NCBI RefSeq assembly: GCF_005311025.1
Contig: NZ_CP031747.1
Location: 4,164,759-4,204,139, forward strand
DNA from: Alcaligenes faecalis
GTDB taxonomy: Bacteria > Pseudomonadota > Gammaproteobacteria > Burkholderiales > Burkholderiaceae_B
Length of the DNA: 39,381 nt
Direction of reading: 5' to 3'
Shown: in pieces, positions 1 through 8,708 of the stretch
How the letters are laid out: each line of letters starts with the position of its first letter
Position numbering within the stretch: position 1 is the stretch's first letter
The notes under the pieces: model-generated
The model's input: only the letters and a program-made list of their open reading frames with translations
Databases searched by the model: none
What the model was told of the DNA's origin: nothing
Made by a program: the position numbers and the translations under genes

Positions 1-7
1 GGCTTTG

Positions 8-68
<61 letters not shown>

Positions 69-159
69 GGGCTCTTCTGGCGCTATTGCTTTCGCACTAT
101 AAACAGGGCGTAAAAGCAGCAAACCTCATATCGCATTGAGCCATTCAGTTGGGCTCTTG

Positions 160-445
160 AAAAGAAGGGAGCAGAGCAATGTGAGTCTGCCGGTTGGTGC
201 AGGTGTAGTGGTGTTCGGGCGATTCAGAGTACTTGCCGCGGTCAGTTTGGGAATTCGGGATGCAAGCCCTGTGCTGTTTGAGCGGGGCGTTTGTACTTGG
301 TCCGGGGGACCAAGTACCCCGCGAGTTCACAGGGCGCCCGGATTCCAGAATTGACAAGGGCACCGGTGCGTAGCACCGGCAAGTGCTCAGCCCGAACACC
401 ACTACACCTGCACTAACCGGCTCCCTGCTCCTGCTCCCTTCTTTT
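160..445. repeat. Large intergenic inverted repeat enclosing a palindromic element
   Basis: The left arm (160-220) and right arm (390-445) are imperfect reverse complements. Their inner 32 bases (189-220 against 390-421) match with a single mismatch. Between them lies a second structured element (about 268-385). It contains an 11-bp stem with a GGG loop at 293-317 and a 7-bp stem with a GTA loop around 363-379. The short open frames on both strands here follow from the inverted repeat and have no coding support. The inner element resembles 29205-29341 read on the other strand, so it is probably a dispersed intergenic repeat. Confidence 0.8.
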
Positions 446-538
446 TACGAGCTGGCTCGCTATCAAGCATTGAGTCTCCCCAAGGCAACTCCACGAAGAA
501 AGCCTCCCCTCAACAATACCTACGCACCTACGCAGCCC
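446..538. other. Intergenic stretch without recognisable gene
   Basis: I see no gene, RNA or promoter signal that I can support between the inverted repeat and the terminator of the Bug-receptor gene. Confidence 0.5.
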
Positions 539-568
539 AAAAAAAACAGCCCCTGAAACCAGGGGCTG
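539..568 (-). terminator. Rho-independent terminator of the Bug-receptor/sulfatase operon
   Basis: CAGCCCCTG (547-555) and CAGGGGCTG (560-568) form a 9-bp stem with a 4-base loop. On the minus strand the stem is followed by eight T residues (539-546). It lies 12 bases past the stop of the minus-strand gene that ends at 581. Confidence 0.9.
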
Positions 569-580
569 TAATTCCAACAA

Positions 581-1552
581 TTACTGATCAGAACGAATAT
601 TGTTATCCCGCACAATCTGCTCCCAGCGAGCGTTACGCTGCTGCACCCATTGGGCTGGAGAAACCTTGGATGAGTCGTAGGCTTGAATATCCAGCATCCG
701 CAAAGTCTCGGCGGTGGACGGACGCTTCACGATATCGCTGAGCAAATCGTTCCATGCCTTGATCTTCTCTGGAGGCGAACCCTTGGTGGTGAAAACCAGA
801 TACGAGAAGCTCTCGTTAAAGTTTTCCAATCCAGGCAGCTTTGCTTCGGCCAAAGTAGGAACCTCAGGCAGTAAAGGATTGCGCTTGCCACCAGAAGTCG
901 CCAAGGGAGTCAGCAAACCTTCCTTGATCGGACCCAAGACACCGGCAATCGTCAAAAAGCCGCTGTCCAGACGCTCGCCATACATATCATTGACCACAGC
1001 GCTATTGCTGCGATACGGAATGTGATCCAGCTTGATACCGCTATCTTGCGTCAAGGCCGACATCATCAAATGCCCAGGCGAACCCATACCGGCCGAGCCG
1101 TAATTCATGGGCTTGGCGCGGGCGCGCTCCAGAAACTCGGCAGGTGTTGTGATGCCGGTCTTGCTGGGAACCACCAGAACCTGGTCAAAAGTACCCAGCA
1201 AAGACACCAGATCCAGGGACTCCCCGATCTTGAACTTGCTGTTGACGTAAATATGCGGGTTGGCTGTCGCAACCGTATCCAGTGTCAGCAGCAAGGTATT
1301 GCCATCTGGCTTGGCCCGGCCCACTGCCTCTGCAGCAATCGTACCGGCTGCACCCGCCCGGTTCTCCACCACAATCGTCTGGCCGGTGGTTTCAGTGGCT
1401 TCGCGGGCCAACATGCGACCCAGGACATCTAGCGGGCCTCCTGCCACGGAACTGACCACAATGGTGGCCACCTCGGCACTCTGGACTGGTGTAGCCAAAG
1501 GTAGGATCAGCGCACAAATGCTTACTTTGCGCAGCAAGGAAAGGGTGGGCAT
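581..1552 (-). CDS. Bug-family tripartite tricarboxylate transporter substrate-binding protein
   Basis: A periplasmic receptor of 323 residues, the usual size for the Bug (TctC-like) family. The N-terminus is a signal peptide: a basic start, a hydrophobic stretch about residues 10-22, then an AQSAEV-type cleavage region. Family marks visible in the sequence are the VVSSVAGGPLDVLGRMLA segment after the signal, VVENRAGAAGTIAAEAV at about 60-76, and MNYGSAGMGSPGHL at about 150. Bug receptors bind carboxylates or related small molecules and usually deliver them to TctAB-type permeases, but no permease gene is next to it. It starts 37 bases after the sulfatase stop on the same strand, so the two are probably cotranscribed. 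It may bind the sulfatase substrate or product; the ligand is unknown. Confidence 0.92.
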   Translation of the reverse strand: MPTLSLLRKVSICALILPLATPVQSAEVATIVVSSVAGGPLDVLGRMLAREATETTGQTIVVENRAGAAGTIAAEAVGRAKPDGNTLLLTLDTVATANPHIYVNSKFKIGESLDLVSLLGTFDQVLVVPSKTGITTPAEFLERARAKPMNYGSAGMGSPGHLMMSALTQDSGIKLDHIPYRSNSAVVNDMYGERLDSGFLTIAGVLGPIKEGLLTPLATSGGKRNPLLPEVPTLAEAKLPGLENFNESFSYLVFTTKGSPPEKIKAWNDLLSDIVKRPSTAETLRMLDIQAYDSSKVSPAQWVQQRNARWEQIVRDNNIRSDQ

Positions 1553-1589
1553 AGATGTCTCCAGATAGGGGTAATTAACAGTGTTCAGC

Positions 1590-3179
1590 TCACGCTATCG
1601 CCAAAGGCAAGGGACTGGTTTCGCTGTGAGCCATCATGGTATCGATCAATTGACACAAAAGCGTTGTTTTTAACGCTTGCGCGTCAGGTTCATTCCACAA
1701 ATTATGTTGTTCCAGCGGATCGGCTTGCAGATCGTACAGCTCGCCAATTTGACCGCCTTCATACAGGCTCAGACGGTGCTGCTGCGTGACCAGCGAACGC
1801 AGCTTGGTGCGAATAGGCGTATTGAACAGCTTGCGCTGGTTTTCCTCTTCGATCAGTACGCCTTTGCGCCATTCCACAGGCTCCTTGTGCATCACTTTCA
1901 GCAAGGAGCGACCCTGGATGCCGTTGTAGGGCAGCTGGCCGGCACGTTCCAGCACCGTAGGCGCGACGTCAATGGTAGAGCAGACCGCCTCACTTGTGCC
2001 TTGAGTTTTCGCATCCTTGGGGTCAAACCAGATAAAGGGGCTGCGAATAATGCTTTGATAATGCACAGGGCCCTTCAGCATCAATTGATGGTCGCCCATG
2101 AAGTCGCCATGATCACTCATGAAAATGACGATGGTGTTTTCCGCCTGACCAGTGCGCTCCAGATGGTCCAGAATGTGCCCGATCTCGGCATCAATATGCG
2201 TGATGGAACCGTAGTTCAGCGCAATCGCCTCGCGGGCCTCGCGCTCGGAACAGGCAAACAGCGTAGGAGTGTGCTTGATGGCTTTGCCTTCATCGCGCAG
2301 CTGATGCAGCAATTGCAGATGGGCAGGCAGGGGATGCGGGCCCAGGTGGAAGGAGTCAGGCAGGCTGACCTCTTCAGGCTTGTACATATCCCAGTACTGA
2401 CCGTGCGGAGTGAAGGGATGATGCGGGTCCGGGAAGGAGCACTGAATAAAGAAGGGCTGTTGTTCCTGGGCATATTTGTCCAGCACAGCGCGGGTCCGTT
2501 CACCAATCCAGGCCGTGGTGCTGTACTCTTCTGGCACACGGGTACGCCATGCCTGGCCAATGCGGCTTAACTCGTAGTCCGGAGTCGGGATGGCGTTTTC
2601 AGGGCCGGACAGGGCGGCGATTTCAGGGTGTTCATCCTGCAGCCAGCGGCCATAGTCGCCCCAGACCTGATCGCCGTGATCAATGGCCAGGTCCACGTGC
2701 TCGTAGCCGTAAAAAGGTAGCTGAACACCGTGATCGGCGCGATCGCGCCACCATTGGCCACATTCCTGGCCGTAATCGTTGGTAGGCAGAGGAGGGCGAG
2801 CTTCTCCCTTGGTCGGAGGATCATCCGGCCGTGGGTAGAGCGGGGGCGTATCCGTTATATTTTGCAGGTGCGCCTTGCCGACCAAAGCTGTGCTCCAGCC
2901 TGCCTGGCGCAGTACATCGACAAAGGTGCTGGAGTCCAGTGGCAGGGGCACACCATTGTGGCGGGCGCCGTGCACCGAGGGCATGCGACCTGTCATCAGG
3001 GATGCACGGTTGGGCATACAGATGGGGGTGGCGACGTAAAATCGGTCAGCACTCCAACCGCGAGCGGCTAACGCATCCAGATTGGGCGTTTTAACTTCTT
3101 TATTGCCGTAACAAGCCAAATGGTCTGCGCGGAGTTGATCCGCAATGATCAATAAAAAATTGGGTACTGACTGAGACAT
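1590..3179 (-). CDS. Sulfatase, type I formylglycine family
   Basis: A 529-residue hydrolase of the alkaline-phosphatase superfamily. The sulfatase signature C-M-P-N-R at 54-58 carries the Cys that would be converted to formylglycine, followed by ASLMTGRMPS. Near the N-terminus IIADQLRADH supplies metal ligands. FPDPHHPFTPHG and MSDHGDFMGDHQLMLKGP supply further metal and substrate residues. There is no signal peptide, so it is probably cytoplasmic and acts on an imported sulfate ester; choline-sulfatase-like and phosphonate-hydrolase-like enzymes share this form. It is first in an operon with the Bug receptor and is transcribed away from the LysR gene, which suggests LysR control. The exact substrate (sulfate ester or phosphonate/phosphodiester) cannot be told from the sequence. 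Confidence 0.9.
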   Translation of the reverse strand: MSQSVPNFLLIIADQLRADHLACYGNKEVKTPNLDALAARGWSADRFYVATPICMPNRASLMTGRMPSVHGARHNGVPLPLDSSTFVDVLRQAGWSTALVGKAHLQNITDTPPLYPRPDDPPTKGEARPPLPTNDYGQECGQWWRDRADHGVQLPFYGYEHVDLAIDHGDQVWGDYGRWLQDEHPEIAALSGPENAIPTPDYELSRIGQAWRTRVPEEYSTTAWIGERTRAVLDKYAQEQQPFFIQCSFPDPHHPFTPHGQYWDMYKPEEVSLPDSFHLGPHPLPAHLQLLHQLRDEGKAIKHTPTLFACSEREAREAIALNYGSITHIDAEIGHILDHLERTGQAENTIVIFMSDHGDFMGDHQLMLKGPVHYQSIIRSPFIWFDPKDAKTQGTSEAVCSTIDVAPTVLERAGQLPYNGIQGRSLLKVMHKEPVEWRKGVLIEEENQRKLFNTPIRTKLRSLVTQQHRLSLYEGGQIGELYDLQADPLEQHNLWNEPDAQALKTTLLCQLIDTMMAHSETSPLPLAIA

Positions 3180-3253
3180 GAAGTGCCTATTTTGTAGCTT
3201 TGGGTATCCCCATTATGGAAGCAGTAGCCATAATGTTAAATTGAATAACTTGC

Positions 3254-3267
3254 AGGTATATATACCT
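3254..3267. promoter_or_regulatory. Palindrome in sulfatase/LysR divergent promoter region
   Basis: AGGTATATATACCT is a perfect 14-base palindrome in the 106-base gap between the divergent sulfatase and LysR genes, 18 bases before the LysR start. Its position and symmetry fit an operator for the adjacent LysR protein. That is inference from location only. Confidence 0.45.
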
Positions 3268-3285
3268 CTTTCATATAGGTAAGTC

Positions 3286-4200
3286 ATGAGCTGGAGTGAA
3301 CGCATTCGCTTGAAGCATCTGCAGGTTTTAATTCGTTTGTGCGAAGAAAAAAGCATGAGCGATGTGGCCCGGCAGTCCAATATGACTCAGCCTGCCTTGT
3401 CAAAATGGCTCAAGGATTTTGAAGACAATATAGGCATGCCCTTGTTCGAGCGTCATGCTCGCGGCATTGAGCCTTTGCCAGCCGCCCTGGCGCTGGTTTC
3501 CCAGGCCCAGGGGGTGTTGAATCGCCTTGACCGCATGAATGCAACTCTGGAGCAATACAGGCAGGGTTTTCGCCAGCAATTTACTTTGGGTATTTCGCCT
3601 ATGGTGGCTGCGGTTTATTTGCCGCAGTTGCTGGTGTATTTGCACGAGCGCGATCCACAATGCCATATCCGTATTCAAGAAGGCACGCTGGATATTTTGA
3701 GCCGTAATCTGGAACAGGGCGAACTGGATCTGGTCATTGGCCGTGTGGATGAAGCAGGCCGTAACCCGGCGATGGCGTATTTGCCTTTGGGTATGGTGCC
3801 TTTGGGGGTAGCGGCTTGCCGCAAGCATCCTTTGGCACAGCAAGATGAAGTCACCTGGGAGCAGACGCTGGAGTATCCCTGGATCTTGCCACCACGAAAC
3901 AGCCCGATGCGGCGCAGTTTTGAACTGGGTCTGGATGCCAAAGGCCTGCCGTATCCCACCTGCGCCATTGAGTCCGCCTACGCACACACCAATGCCCGTG
4001 TGGCGGTCAATAGCGACTTTTTAGTGCCCATGACACGCAGCATGGTGCCGGTCTACCCGGAGCTGTGTATCTTGAACCTGGACTGGAGCGACCCGCGCTT
4101 GCATGGTCAACTGGGTCTGTTGTGGCGCCCGCAGGATTCGGGCGAACCGATGTTGGAAGAGGTAATTAGCTGGATGAGTAAGCAACCTCAAGTGGTGTGA
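3286..4200 (+). CDS. LysR-family transcriptional regulator
   Basis: 304 residues, a normal LysR length. The N-terminal winged helix-turn-helix (about residues 8-67) reads RLKHLQVLIRLCEEKSMSDV, then MTQPALSKWLKDFEDNIGMPLFERHARGIEPLP, the classic family pattern. The C-terminal part (about 95-300) is the periplasmic-binding-like effector domain. The gene is divergent from the sulfatase/Bug-receptor operon and probably controls it. LysR proteins usually autoregulate from such shared regions. The effector is unknown, possibly an aromatic or alkyl sulfate or its hydrolysis product. Confidence 0.93.
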   Translation: MSWSERIRLKHLQVLIRLCEEKSMSDVARQSNMTQPALSKWLKDFEDNIGMPLFERHARGIEPLPAALALVSQAQGVLNRLDRMNATLEQYRQGFRQQFTLGISPMVAAVYLPQLLVYLHERDPQCHIRIQEGTLDILSRNLEQGELDLVIGRVDEAGRNPAMAYLPLGMVPLGVAACRKHPLAQQDEVTWEQTLEYPWILPPRNSPMRRSFELGLDAKGLPYPTCAIESAYAHTNARVAVNSDFLVPMTRSMVPVYPELCILNLDWSDPRLHGQLGLLWRPQDSGEPMLEEVISWMSKQPQVV

Positions 4201-4210
4201 TTGTAAGTCG

Positions 4211-4230
4211 GGGTCAGCGCGGGCTGACCC
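4211..4230 (+). terminator. Hairpin after LysR gene, possible weak terminator
   Basis: GGGTCAGC and GCTGACCC form an 8-bp perfect stem with a 4-base loop, 11 bases after the LysR stop. No T run follows, so it may only stabilise the mRNA end. Confidence 0.4.
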
Positions 4231-4315
4231 TGAAAGAACTGACAGCTTGTTTTTCAAACTCATGTAACTAAAAATTGCCGTTATGTTACTTTGTTTCTTC
4301 TTAGCGAATTGATTG

Positions 4316-5428
4316 ATGGGAACAATTCTGGAAGGCTGGAAAAACTTGCAAGCGATCAGTATTAGCTCGGTGCGCGACACACTGAGCGGGAAATATCATT
4401 CTCGTGACTTCATTCATGCCCGAATGGAGTATTTGCGCAGCCGTGTCATTCTGGTCGGCTTGTTATTTGCTTTGTTGACCCCCCTTTGGACTTTGATGGA
4501 CTGGCTGGTCTTGCCCAGTTGGCCCGCGCATTTGATGGCGATACGGGTTTTAAGCCTGGGGGGACTGATCTTGTGTGTATGGCTGGCTTTCAATGGCCAC
4601 CAGCGCATTACCCGCATTTATGTTTTAAGCGGCCTGGTCTTTATTTTGCCGGCCTCTTTTTACGCCTATATGCTGCTGACCCTGTCCGGGGCCGGCCAGT
4701 ACGTTGTACTGGGGTATGGCTTTATTCCTTTTCTGTTGGTGGCCACCTTAAGCATTTTTCCTTTCACTTTGCTGGAATCAGCCTTGGTGGGGGGCGCGTT
4801 AATTGCTTTGCAGGTTTTGGCCAGTGTCAGTTCGGGAACCTGGCTAAGCATGAAAGGTTTACAGGATCTTTGGCTTTTGACAGCCTTGCTGGTCGTCGCT
4901 TTAACAGCCAATTATTTCCACCTGGGACTTTTGCTGCGTTTATATCGGCAAGCCACACACGATACCTTGACCGGCTTGTTGAACCGGGGTGCGATTAGCC
5001 GTCAGCTGGGACAGGGGCCAGTGCATGAAAGGCTGCATGTGCTGATGGTGGATCTGGATCATTTCAAGCAGATCAACGATACCCACGGTCACTCGGTAGG
5101 GGATGACGTGCTGACGCGTACTGCCTCTTTATTCAAGGCGCAGCTGGGGCCGGATGATCTGGCGGCCCGTTATGGTGGCGAGGAGTTTGTGCTGATTCTG
5201 GCCGGACGTAGTGATGCACAGGCCTTGAGTTTTGCCGATCTGCTTTTGAGCCAGGTACAGGCACAAACCTTTTATAACCACGACCGCGAGGCTTTTCAGA
5301 TTACGGCCAGTATGGGTTTGGCGGTATGCCAGCCTGGTCAGGTGATTGAGGATGTCCTGATGCAGGCTGACCAGCGCTTGTATCAAGCCAAGCGCGCTGG
5401 TCGTAACCAGGTGGTAGCGAGGGATTAA
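4316..5428 (+). CDS. Membrane-anchored GGDEF diguanylate cyclase
   Basis: 370 residues from the ATG at 4316 (a TTG codon directly before it is less likely). The N-terminal half has about six hydrophobic membrane segments (about 40-210). The C-terminal half is a GGDEF domain that makes cyclic di-GMP. It starts near ATHDTLTGLLNRGA, with VDLDHFKQINDTHGHSVGDDVL supplying metal and nucleotide contacts and the signature GGEEF at 287-291. The product-inhibition I-site (RxxD upstream of GGEEF) reads GPDD here, with the Arg missing, so feedback inhibition is probably weak or absent. It stands alone and converges on the penicillin-acylase gene, separated by a strong hairpin. The sensor input is unknown. 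Confidence 0.93.
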   Translation: MGTILEGWKNLQAISISSVRDTLSGKYHSRDFIHARMEYLRSRVILVGLLFALLTPLWTLMDWLVLPSWPAHLMAIRVLSLGGLILCVWLAFNGHQRITRIYVLSGLVFILPASFYAYMLLTLSGAGQYVVLGYGFIPFLLVATLSIFPFTLLESALVGGALIALQVLASVSSGTWLSMKGLQDLWLLTALLVVALTANYFHLGLLLRLYRQATHDTLTGLLNRGAISRQLGQGPVHERLHVLMVDLDHFKQINDTHGHSVGDDVLTRTASLFKAQLGPDDLAARYGGEEFVLILAGRSDAQALSFADLLLSQVQAQTFYNHDREAFQITASMGLAVCQPGQVIEDVLMQADQRLYQAKRAGRNQVVARD

Positions 5429-5450
5429 GCCTGCCGGGTGAAGCACAAGG

Positions 5451-5489
5451 AAACGGGGCCTGGAGCGTGTACCGCTCCAGGCCCCGTTT
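5451..5489. terminator. Bidirectional hairpin terminator between convergent genes
   Basis: Positions 5451-5467 and 5473-5489 form a perfect 17-bp GC-rich stem with a 5-base loop. The stem begins AAACGGGG and ends CCCCGTTT, so each strand has a short T run. It sits in the 73-base gap between the convergent cyclase and acylase genes and fits termination from both sides. Confidence 0.88.
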
Positions 5490-5501
5490 GCTATTGACGG
5501 C

Positions 5502-7934
5502 TTAGTAGCGCAGGGTTTGGCTATCCTGGCTGGCCTTGTCGATGTCCTGAGCGCTGATGGCATCGCTCTTGCACTTGAAGGCAGCAAACATCTCCAACTG
5601 ATCCGAGTGATGGGCGCTGGCTTCGCCTTCAGGATTGATGAAACCGCTTTGACCGGGAGCCATAACCGAGCACATGCGCACGCCGGTGGGGTCCAGCACA
5701 TACTGGAATCGGGCGCTGCCGGTGTTCAGATAAGGCATGATGCGGCGCTCGTGTGCAGGGTCAGACCAAGGCACCCCAATCGCATTGCGTGCGGCGAACA
5801 GCATGGATACGGCTGGAGCACGCCATTGCTGGGCTTGTGCACCCTGTGATTTCTGTAGCGAGGCAGCAGCTTGCTCCAGTGCGTCCAGCACCAGTTCCTG
5901 GGCCGGGCGACCTTGCAGGAAATCAATTGTTTGTGGCACACCAGCAGCCGGGCCCTGAATGGCATTCCAGATCAGCTTGGCGGCCGCAGCGGGCTGGGCA
6001 CTGCGCGGATCATCCATGGCCGGGTACAGGCTTTGTGTGTAGGTGTTGTAGACGCTGTCAGGCAAACGACCTTTCAGGAATACGGGCACTGCGGCTTGCA
6101 TCCAGGCCTGCATCACGGCTGGGGCGCTGCCTTCGTACTGTTTGCCATTGCTGGCCACGTGCAGCTTGTAGTCCCAGCCTTTCAGTTGTTCGGCAGCCTG
6201 ACGTGCCAGTGCACTGGCACGTGGCAGCTTGGCAGCTTCCTGGATGATGGGGGCGAAGTAGCGCGCATTCAGATCAGAGCGGGCACCCAGGGAGTCAATG
6301 CCCCAGATTTCTTCGTCACTCAGGCGCTGCTTGGCCTGTAGCGGTGCCAGCAGTTCCTGCACACGGTCCACATAGGAGAAGTTGGAGTTGTCTGCCAGCA
6401 AGGCACCGTAAGCCTTGTTATTCCAGCTGGCGATATAGCCTTGCTGCGGGTTCAGCACTTTGGGGTTGTGATCAAAGCTCAGGAAGCCTTGCCATTCCAT
6501 ACTGCCGTCGCCCGCTGCAGGGAACTGGATCGCCTGATTGGCTGGGCGCTTGGGCAAGAGGCCCAAGGCTGCCGCACCGATATTGTTCTGGGTGTCGGCA
6601 TAGAACCAGGTAATGGAAGCGCTGACGCGCGAGGCCTGAGCCATGAATTGATCCCAGTTCTTGGCCTTGGCCGCATGGGCCCAGCCCAGCAAGGTTTCAA
6701 TTTCCCGGCCTTCCCAGGTGCGACGGTTGGCGTAGGCGGTGTTGTTCTTTTTGTCCCAACTGCTGACATAACCTTGAGCTGCGCGGTAAACGTCCAGCGT
6801 CACATCGTCCTGACCACGCACCTTGATGCGTACCTGCTTGTGCTCCATGGGGTGCCAGGCATTGTTGTACCAGTAACTATGCGGGTCACCGTCTTTCAAG
6901 CGCAATTGGTAGACGTCATTGGTGTCCAGTGAACCCACGGTGGAGCCCCAGGCAATCTGGCCATTGGTGCCGAACAAAATAGCGGGCAGAGCAACGGCCG
7001 TGCTGCCGGTCAGGTCGTAGCCCGCACCGTGCAGGCCGACGCTATAGGTAATGGACGGCGTGTACCAGCCTTGTTGCGGGCCGTTGTACAGCACGGCATG
7101 ACCGTGGCTTGTCTTTTCGGGGCCCAGCAACCAGGCATTGCTGGCAGTAGGTGTGCCTGCGGCCACGGTGGGGCCCAAGGCCACGGCTTGCTTGTGCAGG
7201 TAGTCCTGCGCCGCTTGTGCGGACAGAGCCTGCAAATGCGTAGGCAAATCGGCTAGCGCTGCCTTGGCGTCAGGCTGCGGAATAATGGTGGGGGCAGTCG
7301 GGTCGTTCAGCCAGCGTAGTTGTTTGTAAAGTTGTTCGCCACGTTCCGCGCCCTGGTCTGCTTTCAGGGTTTCCAGCAGACTCAGGTTGGCCACTTCGGC
7401 CGTGCCAGCAAAGAAGCGGTTCAGAATCAGGCCCACCCAGACCATGGCAATGTCTTCAGGCTGCCACTCAGAAGGCTCAAACCCTTTGTCCAGAAACTCC
7501 TTGGGCATCAAGGTGTCGCGCTGGGCTTTCACCTCGCGAACGCGTTGGGTGAAACCAGCGGCATAGCCCTCGAACATGGCGCGGTCCTCTTTGGACAGAG
7601 CGGCCAATTGTTTGCGGATAGAGTCCGGATCGATATTATTGTGAGTGACTTTATCCAGCTCCAGGAAGTCCGGTCCCAGAACTTCTGCCACGGTTCCCCA
7701 GCCAGAGCGCTTGGCAATTTCCATCTGGTATAGACGGTCTGTAGCCACGGCATAGGCATAGCCATAGAACAGGCCATAAGTGCTGTCGGCATAGATATGA
7801 GGAGTGCCGTAGCTGTCGCGCTTGATGGTGACGCTGCGCTCACTTAAGGGGGCGCTGGCACAGGCGGCCAGCAAGACGCTGGTGGTCAACACGCCAAGAG
7901 TCAGTCGGGATGGAAAGCGACGGGGAAAAGTCAA
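5502..7934 (-). CDS. Penicillin acylase family lipoprotein (N-terminal nucleophile amidohydrolase)
   Basis: 810 residues from a TTG start at 7934. This start is chosen because GGAGA lies 8 bases before it, and because the protein then opens with a compact lipoprotein signal (MTFPRRFPSRLTLG, hydrophobic stretch, lipobox LLAAC with Cys25). A longer in-frame TTG start at 8000 adds 22 residues with no ribosome site. The family is shown by KRDSYGTPHIYADS near the mature N-terminus, and by the self-processing site TASNAWLLGPEKTSHGHAVL with the nucleophile Ser at about 265, then NGPQQGWYTPSITYSVGLHG. These enzymes mature by autocleavage into alpha and beta chains and hydrolyse amides (beta-lactam side chains, acyl-homoserine lactones, other acylamides). 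It is probably anchored in the outer membrane or periplasm. The substrate is not predictable. Confidence 0.9.
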   Translation of the reverse strand: MTFPRRFPSRLTLGVLTTSVLLAACASAPLSERSVTIKRDSYGTPHIYADSTYGLFYGYAYAVATDRLYQMEIAKRSGWGTVAEVLGPDFLELDKVTHNNIDPDSIRKQLAALSKEDRAMFEGYAAGFTQRVREVKAQRDTLMPKEFLDKGFEPSEWQPEDIAMVWVGLILNRFFAGTAEVANLSLLETLKADQGAERGEQLYKQLRWLNDPTAPTIIPQPDAKAALADLPTHLQALSAQAAQDYLHKQAVALGPTVAAGTPTASNAWLLGPEKTSHGHAVLYNGPQQGWYTPSITYSVGLHGAGYDLTGSTAVALPAILFGTNGQIAWGSTVGSLDTNDVYQLRLKDGDPHSYWYNNAWHPMEHKQVRIKVRGQDDVTLDVYRAAQGYVSSWDKKNNTAYANRRTWEGREIETLLGWAHAAKAKNWDQFMAQASRVSASITWFYADTQNNIGAAALGLLPKRPANQAIQFPAAGDGSMEWQGFLSFDHNPKVLNPQQGYIASWNNKAYGALLADNSNFSYVDRVQELLAPLQAKQRLSDEEIWGIDSLGARSDLNARYFAPIIQEAAKLPRASALARQAAEQLKGWDYKLHVASNGKQYEGSAPAVMQAWMQAAVPVFLKGRLPDSVYNTYTQSLYPAMDDPRSAQPAAAAKLIWNAIQGPAAGVPQTIDFLQGRPAQELVLDALEQAAASLQKSQGAQAQQWRAPAVSMLFAARNAIGVPWSDPAHERRIMPYLNTGSARFQYVLDPTGVRMCSVMAPGQSGFINPEGEASAHHSDQLEMFAAFKCKSDAISAQDIDKASQDSQTLRY

Positions 7935-8120
7935 AATCTTGTCTCCAAAAGAATAGCCTGGAAGGCTACGTTTTTTTATCTCTTGAGAATATAACGTCAA
8001 AATTCTTTAGGCATTGATATTTCCAGGTGAAACCTTCTAGAGGATTTCCCCAGTAGAAGCGGGGTTTGGGAACGAAACTTGCTGGTTCTTTGTTGAACAC
8101 ATTTATTGGGGAGCCTTGTT

Positions 8121-8708
8121 ATGGAACGCATTATTGCGGCGGAATTCGATACGTTTGATCAGGCCCAACAAGCTGCGAGAGTCCTGCAGGGGCTGGGCTT
8201 GGAAAGTCAGGATCTGCAGATTTTCTACCTTAAACCAGGAGGTCAACATGCGCAGTATCCGATTGGAGGTGACAGAACTTTGGACAAGGCTGCCCGAGGA
8301 GGTGGTTTGGGTGCCATCCTGGGTGTCGTTCTAGGGGCCGTCTTGGGGATCGCCCTGGGCTGGTGGTTATTGAGCATGACAAGCTGGCCTCAGCTGCTGT
8401 TGCTTGCCTTTGCGGCTTTGGGGGCTTACATCGGTGCCATGGTGGGCGGGATCGTGAAGCTGGGTGGCCATAAGCCTGAAAAAGAGCCTTTAAATCGTGT
8501 TTCGGGCGTCATGTTGGCGGCGCGTCTGGGGTCGGCCGAGGAAGCGGTACTAGTGCGCGAATTGCAGCGCAATGGGGGCTACGCGATTGAATGGGCCAAC
8601 GGCAATTGGAGTGATGGCCAATGGCAGGACTTCAACCCAACGCGCACCCCTCAGTTATACGATTTACCCTCGGCGGGGCAGAAAGTTCACGAGACTCGCA
8701 GTGGCTGA
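8121..8708 (+). CDS. Conserved small membrane protein with glycine-rich transmembrane pair
   Basis: 195 residues from the ATG at 8121, which has GGGGAG about 8 bases upstream. The first 50 residues (ERIIAAEFDTFDQAQQAARVL) look like a small alpha/beta domain of the kind that senses or perturbs other proteins in stress-protein-17M-like families. Two hydrophobic Gly/Ala-rich segments follow (about 67-85 and 90-115), then a short basic loop and a second soluble segment that contains AARLGSAEEAVLVRELQRNGG. It resembles uncharacterised envelope-stress or glycine-zipper membrane proteins. It is monocistronic and the function is unknown. Confidence 0.75.
   Translation: MERIIAAEFDTFDQAQQAARVLQGLGLESQDLQIFYLKPGGQHAQYPIGGDRTLDKAARGGGLGAILGVVLGAVLGIALGWWLLSMTSWPQLLLLAFAALGAYIGAMVGGIVKLGGHKPEKEPLNRVSGVMLAARLGSAEEAVLVRELQRNGGYAIEWANGNWSDGQWQDFNPTRTPQLYDLPSAGQKVHETRSG

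Noticed and set aside
136-402. Short overlapping frames on both strands near the window start.
   Set aside because: They lie inside a large inverted repeat with strong hairpins and have no ribosome site or family pattern.
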